From contig JADMIH010000115.1 of the NCBI GenBank assembly GCA_015478675.1, forward strand, positions 1 through 12,668: a DNA stretch of 12,668 bases, read 5' to 3'. Shown piece by piece: positions 6,779 to 12,668 of this stretch; the first letter of the stretch is position 1, and each line of letters starts with the position of its first letter. Under the pieces are notes generated by a model. That model had not been told where the DNA came from, made no database searches, and worked only from the letters and a program-made list of their open reading frames with translations. The stretch is from Chloroflexota bacterium. GTDB taxonomy: Bacteria > Chloroflexota > Chloroflexia > QHBQ01 > JADMIH01. A program made the translations under genes and the position numbers.

Positions 6779-6821
6779 ATGAGGCTTGCTAGGAATAGTA
6801 GCAGTGTTCTTAGCAAGCCTC
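6759..6821. repeat. Two mutually exclusive inverted repeats at an ORF junction
   Basis: GAGGCTTGCTA (6781-6791) and TAGCAAGCCTC (6811-6821) are perfect 11-base inverted repeats with a 19-base loop. ATTCCTAG (6759-6766) and CTAGGAAT (6789-6796) are a second perfect pair, eight bases each. The arms share 6789-6791, so only one hairpin can form at a time. In the minus-strand mRNA the 11-bp stem ends two bases before the ATG at 6778. Confidence 0.65.
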
Positions 6822-6936
6822 GCTCAAGATTCGTCAAGATGGTCAGTAATCCTATTCCACCGCTTAACAGCACTAATGTAGGTACACTTACTTTGGTGAA
6901 TTCGAGAAAGTAGTCTTTGGGCGATTGAGTCTTCAT
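6769..6936 (-). CDS. 55-residue membrane peptide, possibly first half of a split gene
   Basis: Minus-strand ORF from ATG at 6936-6934 to TGA at 6771-6769. The product starts MKTQSPKDYFLEFTK, then has a hydrophobic segment (VSVPTLVLLSGGIGLLTIL, 17-35) and a second one (LLRTLLLFLASLIW, 41-54) cut off by the stop. AAGGTG lies nine bases upstream as ribosome binding site, and the start is 26 bases after the DUF1992 stop, so it is the third gene in that operon. The downstream gene begins ten bases before this stop in another frame. Adding one G to the GGG at 6776-6774 would join both into 194 residues with a complete second helix (LASLIWGLILGIG). A true small protein, a frameshifted gene and a sequencing error all fit. 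Confidence 0.6.
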   Translation of the reverse strand: MKTQSPKDYFLEFTKVSVPTLVLLSGGIGLLTILTNLERGLLRTLLLFLASLIWD

Positions 6937-6962
6937 CGTACCCTACACCTTACCCCGCCTCA

Positions 6963-7496
6963 CTACTGCACGTAGCTGAGGTAGCCGGGCACGCGCTCTT
7001 CATATTTGTGCATTTCTTGGCTGAGGGAGAGAGGGATTCTCATGAGGGAGGCGATTGGCACTGTCTGGTTGAAAAGAGATATTTTGCGGTTTATCTCTTC
7101 GACATCGTGGGAGTGCTGGGCGGCTGCGCGCTTGTGGTGCGCTTTCAGCCTCTGCACCTCGGATCGCAGCCTCTTCACCGCATAGGGATTGCTCCCAAGC
7201 TCCAGCAACTTTTCTTTGAGATAGACGAAGTGCCTGTCGGCGTCGTACCTGAGCCGCTCTATATCCGCATCTATCTGCTGGGCCAGCACCATCCAGTCGG
7301 GTGCGTAACCGCTGTTCGACAGTATTGTAAAAGCTGCTCGCATATCGGCAGGCACGAAAGGGTTCTCTTCCTTTTGGGTAAGCGGCTTGCCCGCTCCGGC
7401 AAGGTTATTGAACTCCCCCGCCTCTATAGCCTCTTGTATGCGCCTGTCTGCTATTCTATCAAGCTTGTTGACGATTTCGTCCGCGTCCACTGCCAT
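6963..7496 (-). CDS. DUF1992 (DnaJ homologue C28-type) protein
   Basis: The N-terminal 70 residues carry the DUF1992 signature: DRRIQEAIEAGEFNNLAG (17-34), GKPL, then ENPFVPADMRAAFTILSNSGYAPDW. This domain is found in bacterial YhdN-like proteins and in eukaryotic DNAJC28, where it accompanies a J domain. Here no J domain is present; the rest is strongly charged alpha-helix, likely coiled coil (about 75-145, with RLRSEVQRLKAHHKRAAAQ). Molecular function is not established for the family. At 177 aa it is of ordinary bacterial length, with no signal or membrane segment. AGGAG lies only one base before the ATG at 7496, too close. It is seven bases before an in-frame GTG at 7490-7488 (codon 3), which may be the real start. 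It is 33 bases downstream of the UPF0182 gene and presumably in its operon. Confidence 0.87.
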   Translation of the reverse strand: MAVDADEIVNKLDRIADRRIQEAIEAGEFNNLAGAGKPLTQKEENPFVPADMRAAFTILSNSGYAPDWMVLAQQIDADIERLRYDADRHFVYLKEKLLELGSNPYAVKRLRSEVQRLKAHHKRAAAQHSHDVEEINRKISLFNQTVPIASLMRIPLSLSQEMHKYEERVPGYLSYVQ

Positions 7497-7529
7497 GCTC
7501 CTGGGATTACGGTCATACGCATTGCGAGT

Positions 7530-10457
7530 CTATGGAACTGATGAAGCAGGTGTTGCTCCGGGGGTCACTGCGGGGGTTGGCACACCAATTAGAGCGGCCA
7601 GCGCATCGAGGTTGGCTTTCATCGCGTCTAGCTCCTGGCCGTAGGTGGTCCAATCGCCCGCCTTGAGGGCTTGCTGGGCGCGGTCGTAGTGGTTGCGTGC
7701 CGAGGCTGTCAGGTCGGCTGCGGTGCTTATCAAAGGCGTCGCTCCTGCTACGGCTGTTTGGCCGGGCACGGGTGTGCCGCCCGTCGGTGGTTGTGCAGCG
7801 CCTCCCCCTTCAAGCACCGGCGCGGGCGCGACGTTGAAGGCGACATTCAACGCTTCGGCCAGGTTGCTGCCGAAGCCGACGTTATTAGCGGTGGCGACGA
7901 TCACTCTCTTTAGCTCAGGGAACTTAATAGATGTGGATTGCAAGAACAAAGGCTCTACGTACAGCAGCGTGTTAGATATTGGTATCGTCAGCAGGTTGCC
8001 GCGTGTCACCGTAGAGCCGCTCTGATTCCAGAGGGTCACTTGCGATGAAATAGTGGGGTCCTGGTCAATACGCGCTTCGATCTGGTTGGGCCCATAAACC
8101 AGCTCCTGCTTGGGATAGCGGATCACATCCACTTCCCCGTAGTTTGCCCCGTCGCTCTTGGCTGCCATCCATGCTATCATGTTATCACGCGTGGCGGGAG
8201 TGAGGGGGAGTATCAGCATAAACTGCTCGCTCGTCTCGCCCGGCAATTGCATGATGGTATAGTAAGCCTGAAGCGCTTCGTTGTTCGCGCTCTGCGTGCC
8301 GAACGGGACATTCCAGACATCTTCCTTTGTGTAAAAGACCTGCGGGTCGGTCATGTGGAAGGTCTCATACATCTGCGCCTGGACGTTCATCAGGTCTTCC
8401 GGGTAGCGTACATGGGCGCGCAAGCCTGCGGGCATAGCCGATATATCGCGGAAGAGAGCGGGAAATATACCTCGATATGCCTTTACCAGAGGATCAGCGC
8501 TATCGGCTACATAGAAAGTGGTGCTGCCGTCATAAGCATCTACGACCACCTTGACGGAATTACGTATGTAGTTGTATCCCTCTGCGGAAGGTGTAGAGTA
8601 GGGATAGCGATCTGTGTAGGTGTAGGCGTCCTGCATCCAGTAGAGCTTGCCGTTTGATATGACAAGGTAAGGGTCTGCATCGTACTTGAGGAAAGGTGCA
8701 AGTAGGCGGATCGAGTCGTATATGTTGCGATGGAAGAGCACCCTGGTTTGAGGAGTGATATAGTCGCTCAATAGAATGTTGCCGTCGCCGAGCCGCAGAG
8801 CAAAGAGGAGCTTGGTGAAGTAATCCGATAGAGGCACCCCACCCTTGCCGGCGTACTTGGTGAACTTGTTGTCGTTGCCTACAGGGTAGTCAAACTCCTG
8901 GGTGTTGCTATTCACGAAGAGATACTGGTTTGCCTGCTCTCCATAGTAAATCTCAGGGCGGGTGATATTAAGCTCAGGCACTTCTGAGACAGGAGGTACA
9001 TCCTTGACCAACAACTGCGGCAGCCCTTCGCCTACGATCTCGTTCACAGGCGAGACCACAGCGCCGTAGCCGTGCGTGTAAACGAAGTGGGCGTTCTGCC
9101 ATGTCCTCACCTGGTCGGGCACTCCCGGCGCATCCACCGACAACTCACGCGCTGAGAGCATCACCTGGCGTGGTGTGCCCCCTATCGTATACCTGTCTAT
9201 GTCTACGCCATCAAAAGAGTAGTAATTCTTGAATTGTTGTAGCTGGGAATAAGTGCTGAGAAGGGGCCTGTAGTCCCAGAGCCTGATATTCTGCACTGTA
9301 GTTTGGTTCTGAGCGATTTGAGTCTGTGTCACAGAAGTGACAGCAGGGACCTCTCGCTCTTTGAACTTATCGAGGCCGAAGGCTGCGCGTGTAGCAGTTA
9401 TGTTGTTCTGGATAAATGGCTTTTCAAGTGAGAACTCACTGGGTTTGACAATGAACTGCTGCACGAACCAGGGATAGACCCCTCCCACAAGTATCAGCGC
9501 GACCAGCCACACGCCAAGCGCGCCCGCGAGCACTTTCCAGGCCCGCATTCGTATATTGACGAGCAGAATCAAAGCTGTCAGCCCTGCCACTACCATCATG
9601 ATGTTCAGGGCAGGCAGCCGGGCGTTTACGTCAGTATAGCCCGCACCGTAGGCTACCGACCCCGAAGAGTAAAGGAGGTCAAATCTACTCAGCCAGTAGC
9701 CGACTGCTACGAGCGCCAGGAAGATAGCTCCGAGTATGCTCAGGTGCGTGTTGATTCGTCTGTCGAGGGTGAAACTGAAAGGTGCAGGCTTGCTTCCACG
9801 CTTGCCGCTGCCTGCTTCGTTGAGCTGGCGGTTTATCTGCGGCAGCATGCCGATGAGATAAATAACAGCAGCCCCTATCGCGGCGACTATGAGCAGCCCC
9901 AGGGTCCAGCCGCGCACCAGGCCGTAAAAGGGCATGCCGAAAACATAAAAGCCTATATCGTTGTTGAATACAGGGTCGGTCTGCCCGAAAGGTACACTAT
10001 TGAGATAAAGAAGGATGGTAGCCCATTGGTCTGCGGCTGCCAGCCCCATGAAGAGGCCGATCACCAGCGCGGCGATTATAATCAAAGCGCGCGCCAGCCC
10101 CGCAGGAAATGGAGTTTGCTGGCCCGGGTAAAGGGTGCCCGGTCTGGTTATTCGCCAGGCGACGCTCCAGTTTACCCAGCAAAAGATTGCCGCCAACAGG
10201 AAGCCGCCTACGAACACTCCCAGCCCCAGCCAGAGTCGAGTAGTGTATACATCTGCCAGGTTCTGGCTGCCAAACCACATCCAGTCTGTGATCATCTCCG
10301 ACAGCACAGAAGGTACGATTATGAGGGCCAGCAGCAGCGCTCCCACTATCCACCACATCCGAGAGCGTTTGCGGCTCCCTTTGTGGTTAGTCGGCGTATT
10401 GTTTCTGCCGCTATGCGGCTCTTCGCGTGGTCTATTTCTGTCAAACATGTTGTTCAT
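7530..10457 (-). CDS. UPF0182 family large membrane protein
   Basis: 975-residue integral membrane protein of unknown function, of the length usual for this family. After a basic, Asn-rich cytoplasmic N-terminus come seven hydrophobic segments (about 34-53, 74-97, 121-142, 178-203, 237-256, 284-301, 307-329). A very large domain from about 335 follows, predicted to face outside; it contains RLWDYRPLL, VYTHGYG, PEIYYGE and SDYITPQTRVLFHRNIYDSI, which are recognisable family blocks. The tail has a Gly/Pro linker and a short helical repeat (NHYDRAQQALKAGDWTTYGQ), then a Pro/Thr/Ala-rich end. The same frame is open to an ATG at 10703, but those 82 residues look non-coding. I chose the ATG at 10457 because a -10 box ends six bases before it; ATG 10448 is an alternative with GAGG 11 bases upstream. 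First gene of a minus-strand operon. Confidence 0.92.
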   Translation of the reverse strand: MNNMFDRNRPREEPHSGRNNTPTNHKGSRKRSRMWWIVGALLLALIIVPSVLSEMITDWMWFGSQNLADVYTTRLWLGLGVFVGGFLLAAIFCWVNWSVAWRITRPGTLYPGQQTPFPAGLARALIIIAALVIGLFMGLAAADQWATILLYLNSVPFGQTDPVFNNDIGFYVFGMPFYGLVRGWTLGLLIVAAIGAAVIYLIGMLPQINRQLNEAGSGKRGSKPAPFSFTLDRRINTHLSILGAIFLALVAVGYWLSRFDLLYSSGSVAYGAGYTDVNARLPALNIMMVVAGLTALILLVNIRMRAWKVLAGALGVWLVALILVGGVYPWFVQQFIVKPSEFSLEKPFIQNNITATRAAFGLDKFKEREVPAVTSVTQTQIAQNQTTVQNIRLWDYRPLLSTYSQLQQFKNYYSFDGVDIDRYTIGGTPRQVMLSARELSVDAPGVPDQVRTWQNAHFVYTHGYGAVVSPVNEIVGEGLPQLLVKDVPPVSEVPELNITRPEIYYGEQANQYLFVNSNTQEFDYPVGNDNKFTKYAGKGGVPLSDYFTKLLFALRLGDGNILLSDYITPQTRVLFHRNIYDSIRLLAPFLKYDADPYLVISNGKLYWMQDAYTYTDRYPYSTPSAEGYNYIRNSVKVVVDAYDGSTTFYVADSADPLVKAYRGIFPALFRDISAMPAGLRAHVRYPEDLMNVQAQMYETFHMTDPQVFYTKEDVWNVPFGTQSANNEALQAYYTIMQLPGETSEQFMLILPLTPATRDNMIAWMAAKSDGANYGEVDVIRYPKQELVYGPNQIEARIDQDPTISSQVTLWNQSGSTVTRGNLLTIPISNTLLYVEPLFLQSTSIKFPELKRVIVATANNVGFGSNLAEALNVAFNVAPAPVLEGGGAAQPPTGGTPVPGQTAVAGATPLISTAADLTASARNHYDRAQQALKAGDWTTYGQELDAMKANLDALAALIGVPTPAVTPGATPASSVP

Positions 10458-10463
10458 AACCTC

Positions 10464-10492
10464 AGTATAATCCTCGCAGCATTGCAGGGCAA
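10464..10492 (-). promoter_or_regulatory. Leaderless-type promoter of the UPF0182 operon
   Basis: On the minus strand TTGCCC (10492-10487), 17 bases, TATACT (10469-10464), six bases (GAGGTT), then the ATG at 10457. Transcription would begin at or within a base of the A of the start codon. The GAGG two bases from the ATG would lie upstream of the transcript, so it need not be a ribosome binding site. Weaker match than the opposite promoter. Confidence 0.6.
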
Positions 10493-10594
10493 TGAACAAG
10501 CGCACCCACAACCGCAATCCGCTTAACCCGGCTGAGAGCACGCTTCCCAGAATAGTGATACGTGGTTGAAAGGGAAATAGTTGCAGGGGTGGGA

Positions 10595-10614
10595 ATCCGT
10601 ATGGTATAACGGAT
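10595..10614. promoter_or_regulatory. Inverted repeat, operator candidate
   Basis: ATCCGT-N8-ACGGAT, perfect six-base arms 14 bases apart centre to centre, a spacing suited to a dimeric helix-turn-helix protein. It lies about 120 bases upstream of each flanking -35 box. No homologous site was found elsewhere in the window. Regulatory role is inference. Confidence 0.3.
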
Positions 10615-10638
10615 ATGGAGGCGTAGCATCCTATATCT

Positions 10639-10664
10639 CTGGCGCGCCAGGCAATACGCAATAC
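10639..10664. repeat. 12-base palindrome followed by tandem 7-mer
   Basis: CTGGCGCGCCAG (10639-10650) is a perfect palindrome; directly after it GCAATAC occurs twice head to tail (10651-10664). The combination lies mid-way in the divergent spacer, and could be a protein binding site; function unknown. Confidence 0.4.
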
Positions 10665-10735
10665 CCGGTACGAGTCCTCTTCATCTAGTACGCACTGCGG
10701 CACCCTGTATAGGACTCCTTTCCTAGCCTAAGTCG

Positions 10736-10764
10736 TTGACATGGTGAGATAGCGCCCCTATAAT
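10736..10764 (+). promoter_or_regulatory. Consensus leaderless promoter of the kinase gene
   Basis: TTGACA (10736-10741), 17 bases, TATAAT (10759-10764): a perfect consensus. The next six bases are GTGGGT and then the ATG at 10771, exactly where transcription should begin. No ribosome binding site exists, which fits a leaderless mRNA. Confidence 0.85.
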
Positions 10765-10770
10765 GTGGGT

Positions 10771-12396
10771 ATGTACGAGTTTCTCCCGATCGGCTATATG
10801 CTGCGCGGACGCTACCGCATCCTTCGCGTGATTGGCGGCGGCGGCATGGGAGCGGTTTACAAGTCGGAGGACACGCGCTATAACAGCGCGCTAGTCGCCG
10901 TTAAGGAGATGCGCACCGACATAGATGCGCAGGGCGCTCACCACCCCGAAACCGAATCTGAGGACGAACGCGCCCGCGAGCGAGAAGAGCGCCGGCAACT
11001 TCTAGAGGCGTTCAGGCGCGAGGCGCAAATTCTCAGTGATTTGCACCACAGCAACCTGCCGCGCGTCACCGATTTCTTCACAGAGGGTGGCCGCCCGTAT
11101 CTGGTGATGGAGCTTATCCCCGGTGAGTCTCTGGAAAAGAGGCTCGACCGCCTCAGAGGTCAGGCCCTTGACGAGGCAGAGACATTGCAGTATGGCATAC
11201 AGGTTAGCGCTGTGCTGCATTTCCTCCACACCCAGGAACCTCCGATCATCTTTCGCGATGTCAAGCCGGCCAATATTATGGTCATGCCTAATGGCTATGT
11301 GAAGCTGATAGATTTTGGCATCGCTCGCACATACAAAGAAGGCAAGCGCCGCGACACTATGTCAATGGGCACTGCCGCATACGCGCCATTCGAGCAGTTT
11401 GGCAAGGGGCAGACTGACGCCCGCTCCGATATATATTCGCTCGCGGCCACTATGTACCACCTGCTGACCGGCAGGCCCCCCACCCCTGCCACTACTCCGA
11501 CCAATCTGCGCGACTTCAATCCAAACATAACAGCGAACACCGAGAAGCTGATCATCCAGGCTATGTCTCGCGATATGGACGCTCGGCCCCAATCGGCTAT
11601 TGCTTTTGAGCAAGAGCTACGCCGGTGCCTGGGCAAACCATTTGTAGCGCCGATCAACGAGAACGCAGCCGAGGCATCAGCATACGTGCTAAAAAGCGCG
11701 CAGGGAACGCCGCAAAAAACATCTGGCGTGCCCGACGTGATAGATGCCCAGAAAACGCCGGTCGCGACCCCCGCATCAGCACCCACAGCCACACAGCCGC
11801 AGCCACACAGTAGCGCGATCAGGCCGATAGCGAGCATAATCCCCCCCTCCGGTGCTGTAGCCGCCGAAAGCCACGCACAAGCCGGGAGCGCAGGGAAGGT
11901 AGCTCCTCTTTCCGCGCCACACCAGCCAGCTACTCCACAGCCGGTTGTGCAACCCGTTGATGGCAGCTCGCACGCCGAGGAAGAGCGCGTGTGTATGGTT
12001 TGCGGAACATCAAACCAGGGTAAGGCTCACTTCTGTGGGCGCTGTGGCGCATCGCTCGCGGGCCGCCCCGCCGGCAGGTTGCAGGTGCTTGGGCCTAACG
12101 GCGTGCTCTGGGAGCGACGTATCCTTGAGAACCCTTTTAATATCGGAAGGCGCAGCCTTTCGCGCCAGGTCTTTCCGCACCTGGACCTTACTTACAATGA
12201 CCCTGCGGCCTATGTTTCCAGGCAGCACGCGCGTATTGTGGCCGATGCGGGTGGATATTTCATAGAAGACCTTGGCAGCGCGAACGGTACTTTCCTCAAT
12301 GACCGCCGCCTCCCGCCAAATGTGCCCACACGCCTTCGCAACGGCGACAGGGTACGCATAGGTAAAGCCCAGGTAAACTTTATTCTGGGCGGGTAA
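10771..12396 (+). CDS. Ser/Thr protein kinase with zinc ribbon and FHA domain
   Basis: Cytoplasmic Hanks-type kinase (no membrane segment). Numbered from the ATG at 10771: glycine loop GGGGMGAVYK (22-31), ATP lysine K45, FRDVKPANI (161-169) with catalytic D163, DFG (181-183), activation segment TMSMGTAAYAPFEQF, then SDIYSLAATMYHLLTG. The usual His of HRD is Phe and APE reads APFE; FRD/YRD variants occur in active bacterial kinases. After about 290 comes a Pro/Ala/Thr/Gln-rich linker of some 115 residues. A four-cysteine zinc ribbon follows (C408, C411, C422, C425). The C-terminal FHA domain (about 437-541) carries IGRRSLSRQ, VSRQHARIV, EDLGSANGTFLND and GDRVRIG, the phosphothreonine-binding signature, so it could bind its own or partners' phosphothreonines. 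A GTG at 10765 is in frame but lies in the promoter discriminator, so ATG is preferred. Substrates are unknown; it is divergent from the UPF0182 operon. Confidence 0.93.
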   Translation: MYEFLPIGYMLRGRYRILRVIGGGGMGAVYKSEDTRYNSALVAVKEMRTDIDAQGAHHPETESEDERAREREERRQLLEAFRREAQILSDLHHSNLPRVTDFFTEGGRPYLVMELIPGESLEKRLDRLRGQALDEAETLQYGIQVSAVLHFLHTQEPPIIFRDVKPANIMVMPNGYVKLIDFGIARTYKEGKRRDTMSMGTAAYAPFEQFGKGQTDARSDIYSLAATMYHLLTGRPPTPATTPTNLRDFNPNITANTEKLIIQAMSRDMDARPQSAIAFEQELRRCLGKPFVAPINENAAEASAYVLKSAQGTPQKTSGVPDVIDAQKTPVATPASAPTATQPQPHSSAIRPIASIIPPSGAVAAESHAQAGSAGKVAPLSAPHQPATPQPVVQPVDGSSHAEEERVCMVCGTSNQGKAHFCGRCGASLAGRPAGRLQVLGPNGVLWERRILENPFNIGRRSLSRQVFPHLDLTYNDPAAYVSRQHARIVADAGGYFIEDLGSANGTFLNDRRLPPNVPTRLRNGDRVRIGKAQVNFILGG

Positions 12397-12401
12397 GCCA
12401 G

Positions 12402-12465
12402 GACTGAGGGCTGAAGAGCGGTGCGTTGGAGGTTGGTAAGGGTAGATGGCACTCAGCCCTCAGTC
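12402..12465. repeat. Long inverted repeat just after the kinase stop
   Basis: GACTGAGGGCTGA (12402-12414) and TCAGCCCTCAGTC (12453-12465) are perfect 13-base inverted repeats separated by 38 bases, beginning six bases after the kinase stop. It could form a stem in the kinase mRNA, but it lacks the T run of an intrinsic terminator. It resembles intergenic mobile-repeat ends more than a simple terminator. Confidence 0.55.
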
Positions 12466-12486
12466 TTGAGTAACTGTTCAGAGTAT

Positions 12487-12528
12487 GGGCTTGGGGGGCC
12501 GGCCAAGCCCCTGACGAGGTTACAGGGG
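12487..12528. repeat. Two overlapping hairpins in the kinase 3' region
   Basis: GGGCTTGG (12487-12494) pairs perfectly with CCAAGCCC (12503-12510) over an eight-base loop. CCCCTG (12508-12513) pairs with CAGGGG (12523-12528) over nine bases; the two share 12508-12510. The second, with its AAGCCCC start and GGGGTGATT end, looks like a decayed relative of the repeat units that follow. Confidence 0.45.
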
Positions 12529-12533
12529 TGATT

Positions 12534-12622
12534 AAAGCCCCCTCTCCCATGAAGGGAGAGGGGGCATGGGGTGATGGAGAAAGCCCCCTCTCCTATGAAG
12601 GGAGAGGGGCATGGGGTGAGGG
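12534..12622. repeat. Two tandem GC-rich palindromic repeat units (46-base period)
   Basis: Units at 12534-12579 and 12580-12622 begin AAAGCCCCCTCTCC and end GGGGTGA; they differ by about three changes plus one deleted G. In unit 1, GCCCCCTCTCCC (12537-12548) pairs perfectly over 12 bases with 12554-12565 across the loop ATGAA. In unit 2 the stem is imperfect (12583-12610). Such CCCTCTCCC/GGGAGAGGG hairpins are dispersed repeats in many bacterial genomes. The minus-strand frame through them (12668-12453, with LTPCPSP repeats) is a translation of the repeat, not a gene. Confidence 0.8.
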
Positions 12623-12668
12623 CAGATGGCGCAACACCCGCACAGTTACCCCAAGAAGATTGCTCCAC

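Larger units (their letters stand above)
10458..10764. other. 307-bp divergent intergenic region
   Basis: Separates the UPF0182 operon from the kinase gene. Each end is occupied by a promoter whose -10 box touches the neighbouring start region. The middle holds an inverted repeat (10595-10614), a 12-base palindrome with a tandem 7-mer beside it (10639-10664) and no convincing gene; a 17-codon minus-strand frame with AAGGAG some distance upstream is not credible. There is ample room for regulator sites shared by both promoters. Confidence 0.7.

Noticed and set aside
7008..7541. Plus-strand 177-residue frame opposite DUF1992
   Set aside because: Antisense to a gene with a recognisable domain and better start signals.
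9744..10526. Plus-strand 260-residue frame opposite UPF0182
   Set aside because: Antisense shadow of the membrane segments; Gln/His/Arg-rich low-plausibility composition.
10458..10703. 82-residue N-terminal extension of UPF0182 from ATG 10703
   Set aside because: Composition is unlike the family's N-terminus, it covers a complete promoter next to ATG 10457, and the basic N-terminus after 10457 is a normal cytoplasmic start.
12453..12668. 71-residue minus-strand frame at the right edge
   Set aside because: It is a translation of the palindromic repeats (LTPCPSP-type peptide), a common spurious ORF.

Overview
The window reads as a chromosomal segment of a bacterium that is probably a member of Chloroflexota, possibly Ktedonobacteria-like. 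This placement is an inference. It rests on moderate G+C, a UPF0182 giant membrane protein, a Ser/Thr kinase with a zinc ribbon and C-terminal FHA domain, a GpgS-type glycosyltransferase and strong sigma70-like promoters. No rRNA, tRNA, CRISPR array, insertion sequence or prophage module was seen. Ten genes are supported (one cut by the left edge, two possibly a single frameshifted gene).

Left part (1-2655): a minus-strand unit of a DnaJ-family co-chaperone followed by a gene running off the left edge, and, divergent from it, a GT4 glycosyltransferase. The 258-bp spacer carries a consensus promoter for each direction. A perfect 15-base palindrome sits on the dnaJ -35 box and is a candidate operator.

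Centre-left (2741-6320): plus-strand genes. The first is a 673-residue fusion of two universal-stress-protein-like segments to a GT81 glucosyl-3-phosphoglycerate synthase. Next, behind its own promoter, is a tyrosine-recombinase-fold protein that lacks both catalytic histidine positions. A hotdog thioesterase abuts it with no gap.

Centre-right (6353-10457): a minus-strand run, in transcription order a 975-residue UPF0182 protein with seven membrane segments, a DUF1992 (DnaJ C28-like) protein, a 55-residue membrane peptide and a 141-residue protein. The last two overlap by 10 bases in different frames. They would become one 194-residue membrane protein if one G were added to a GGG run.

Right part (10458-12668): a 307-bp divergent spacer, then a soluble Ser/Thr kinase with zinc ribbon and FHA domain, then a hairpin-rich tail with two 46-base repeat units. 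Both genes flanking the spacer have a -10 box ending exactly six bases before an ATG, so both are predicted to be leaderless. All five promoters recognised in the window have 17-base spacers.

Functional themes are protein folding (DnaJ, DUF1992), glycosylation and glucosylglycerate-type compatible solute or polysaccharide synthesis (GT4, USP-GpgS), envelope (UPF0182) and signalling (kinase-FHA). Nothing proves a single integrated pathway. The most unusual items are the USP-GpgS fusion, the paired leaderless promoters, the degenerate recombinase and the frameshifted or coupled membrane gene.
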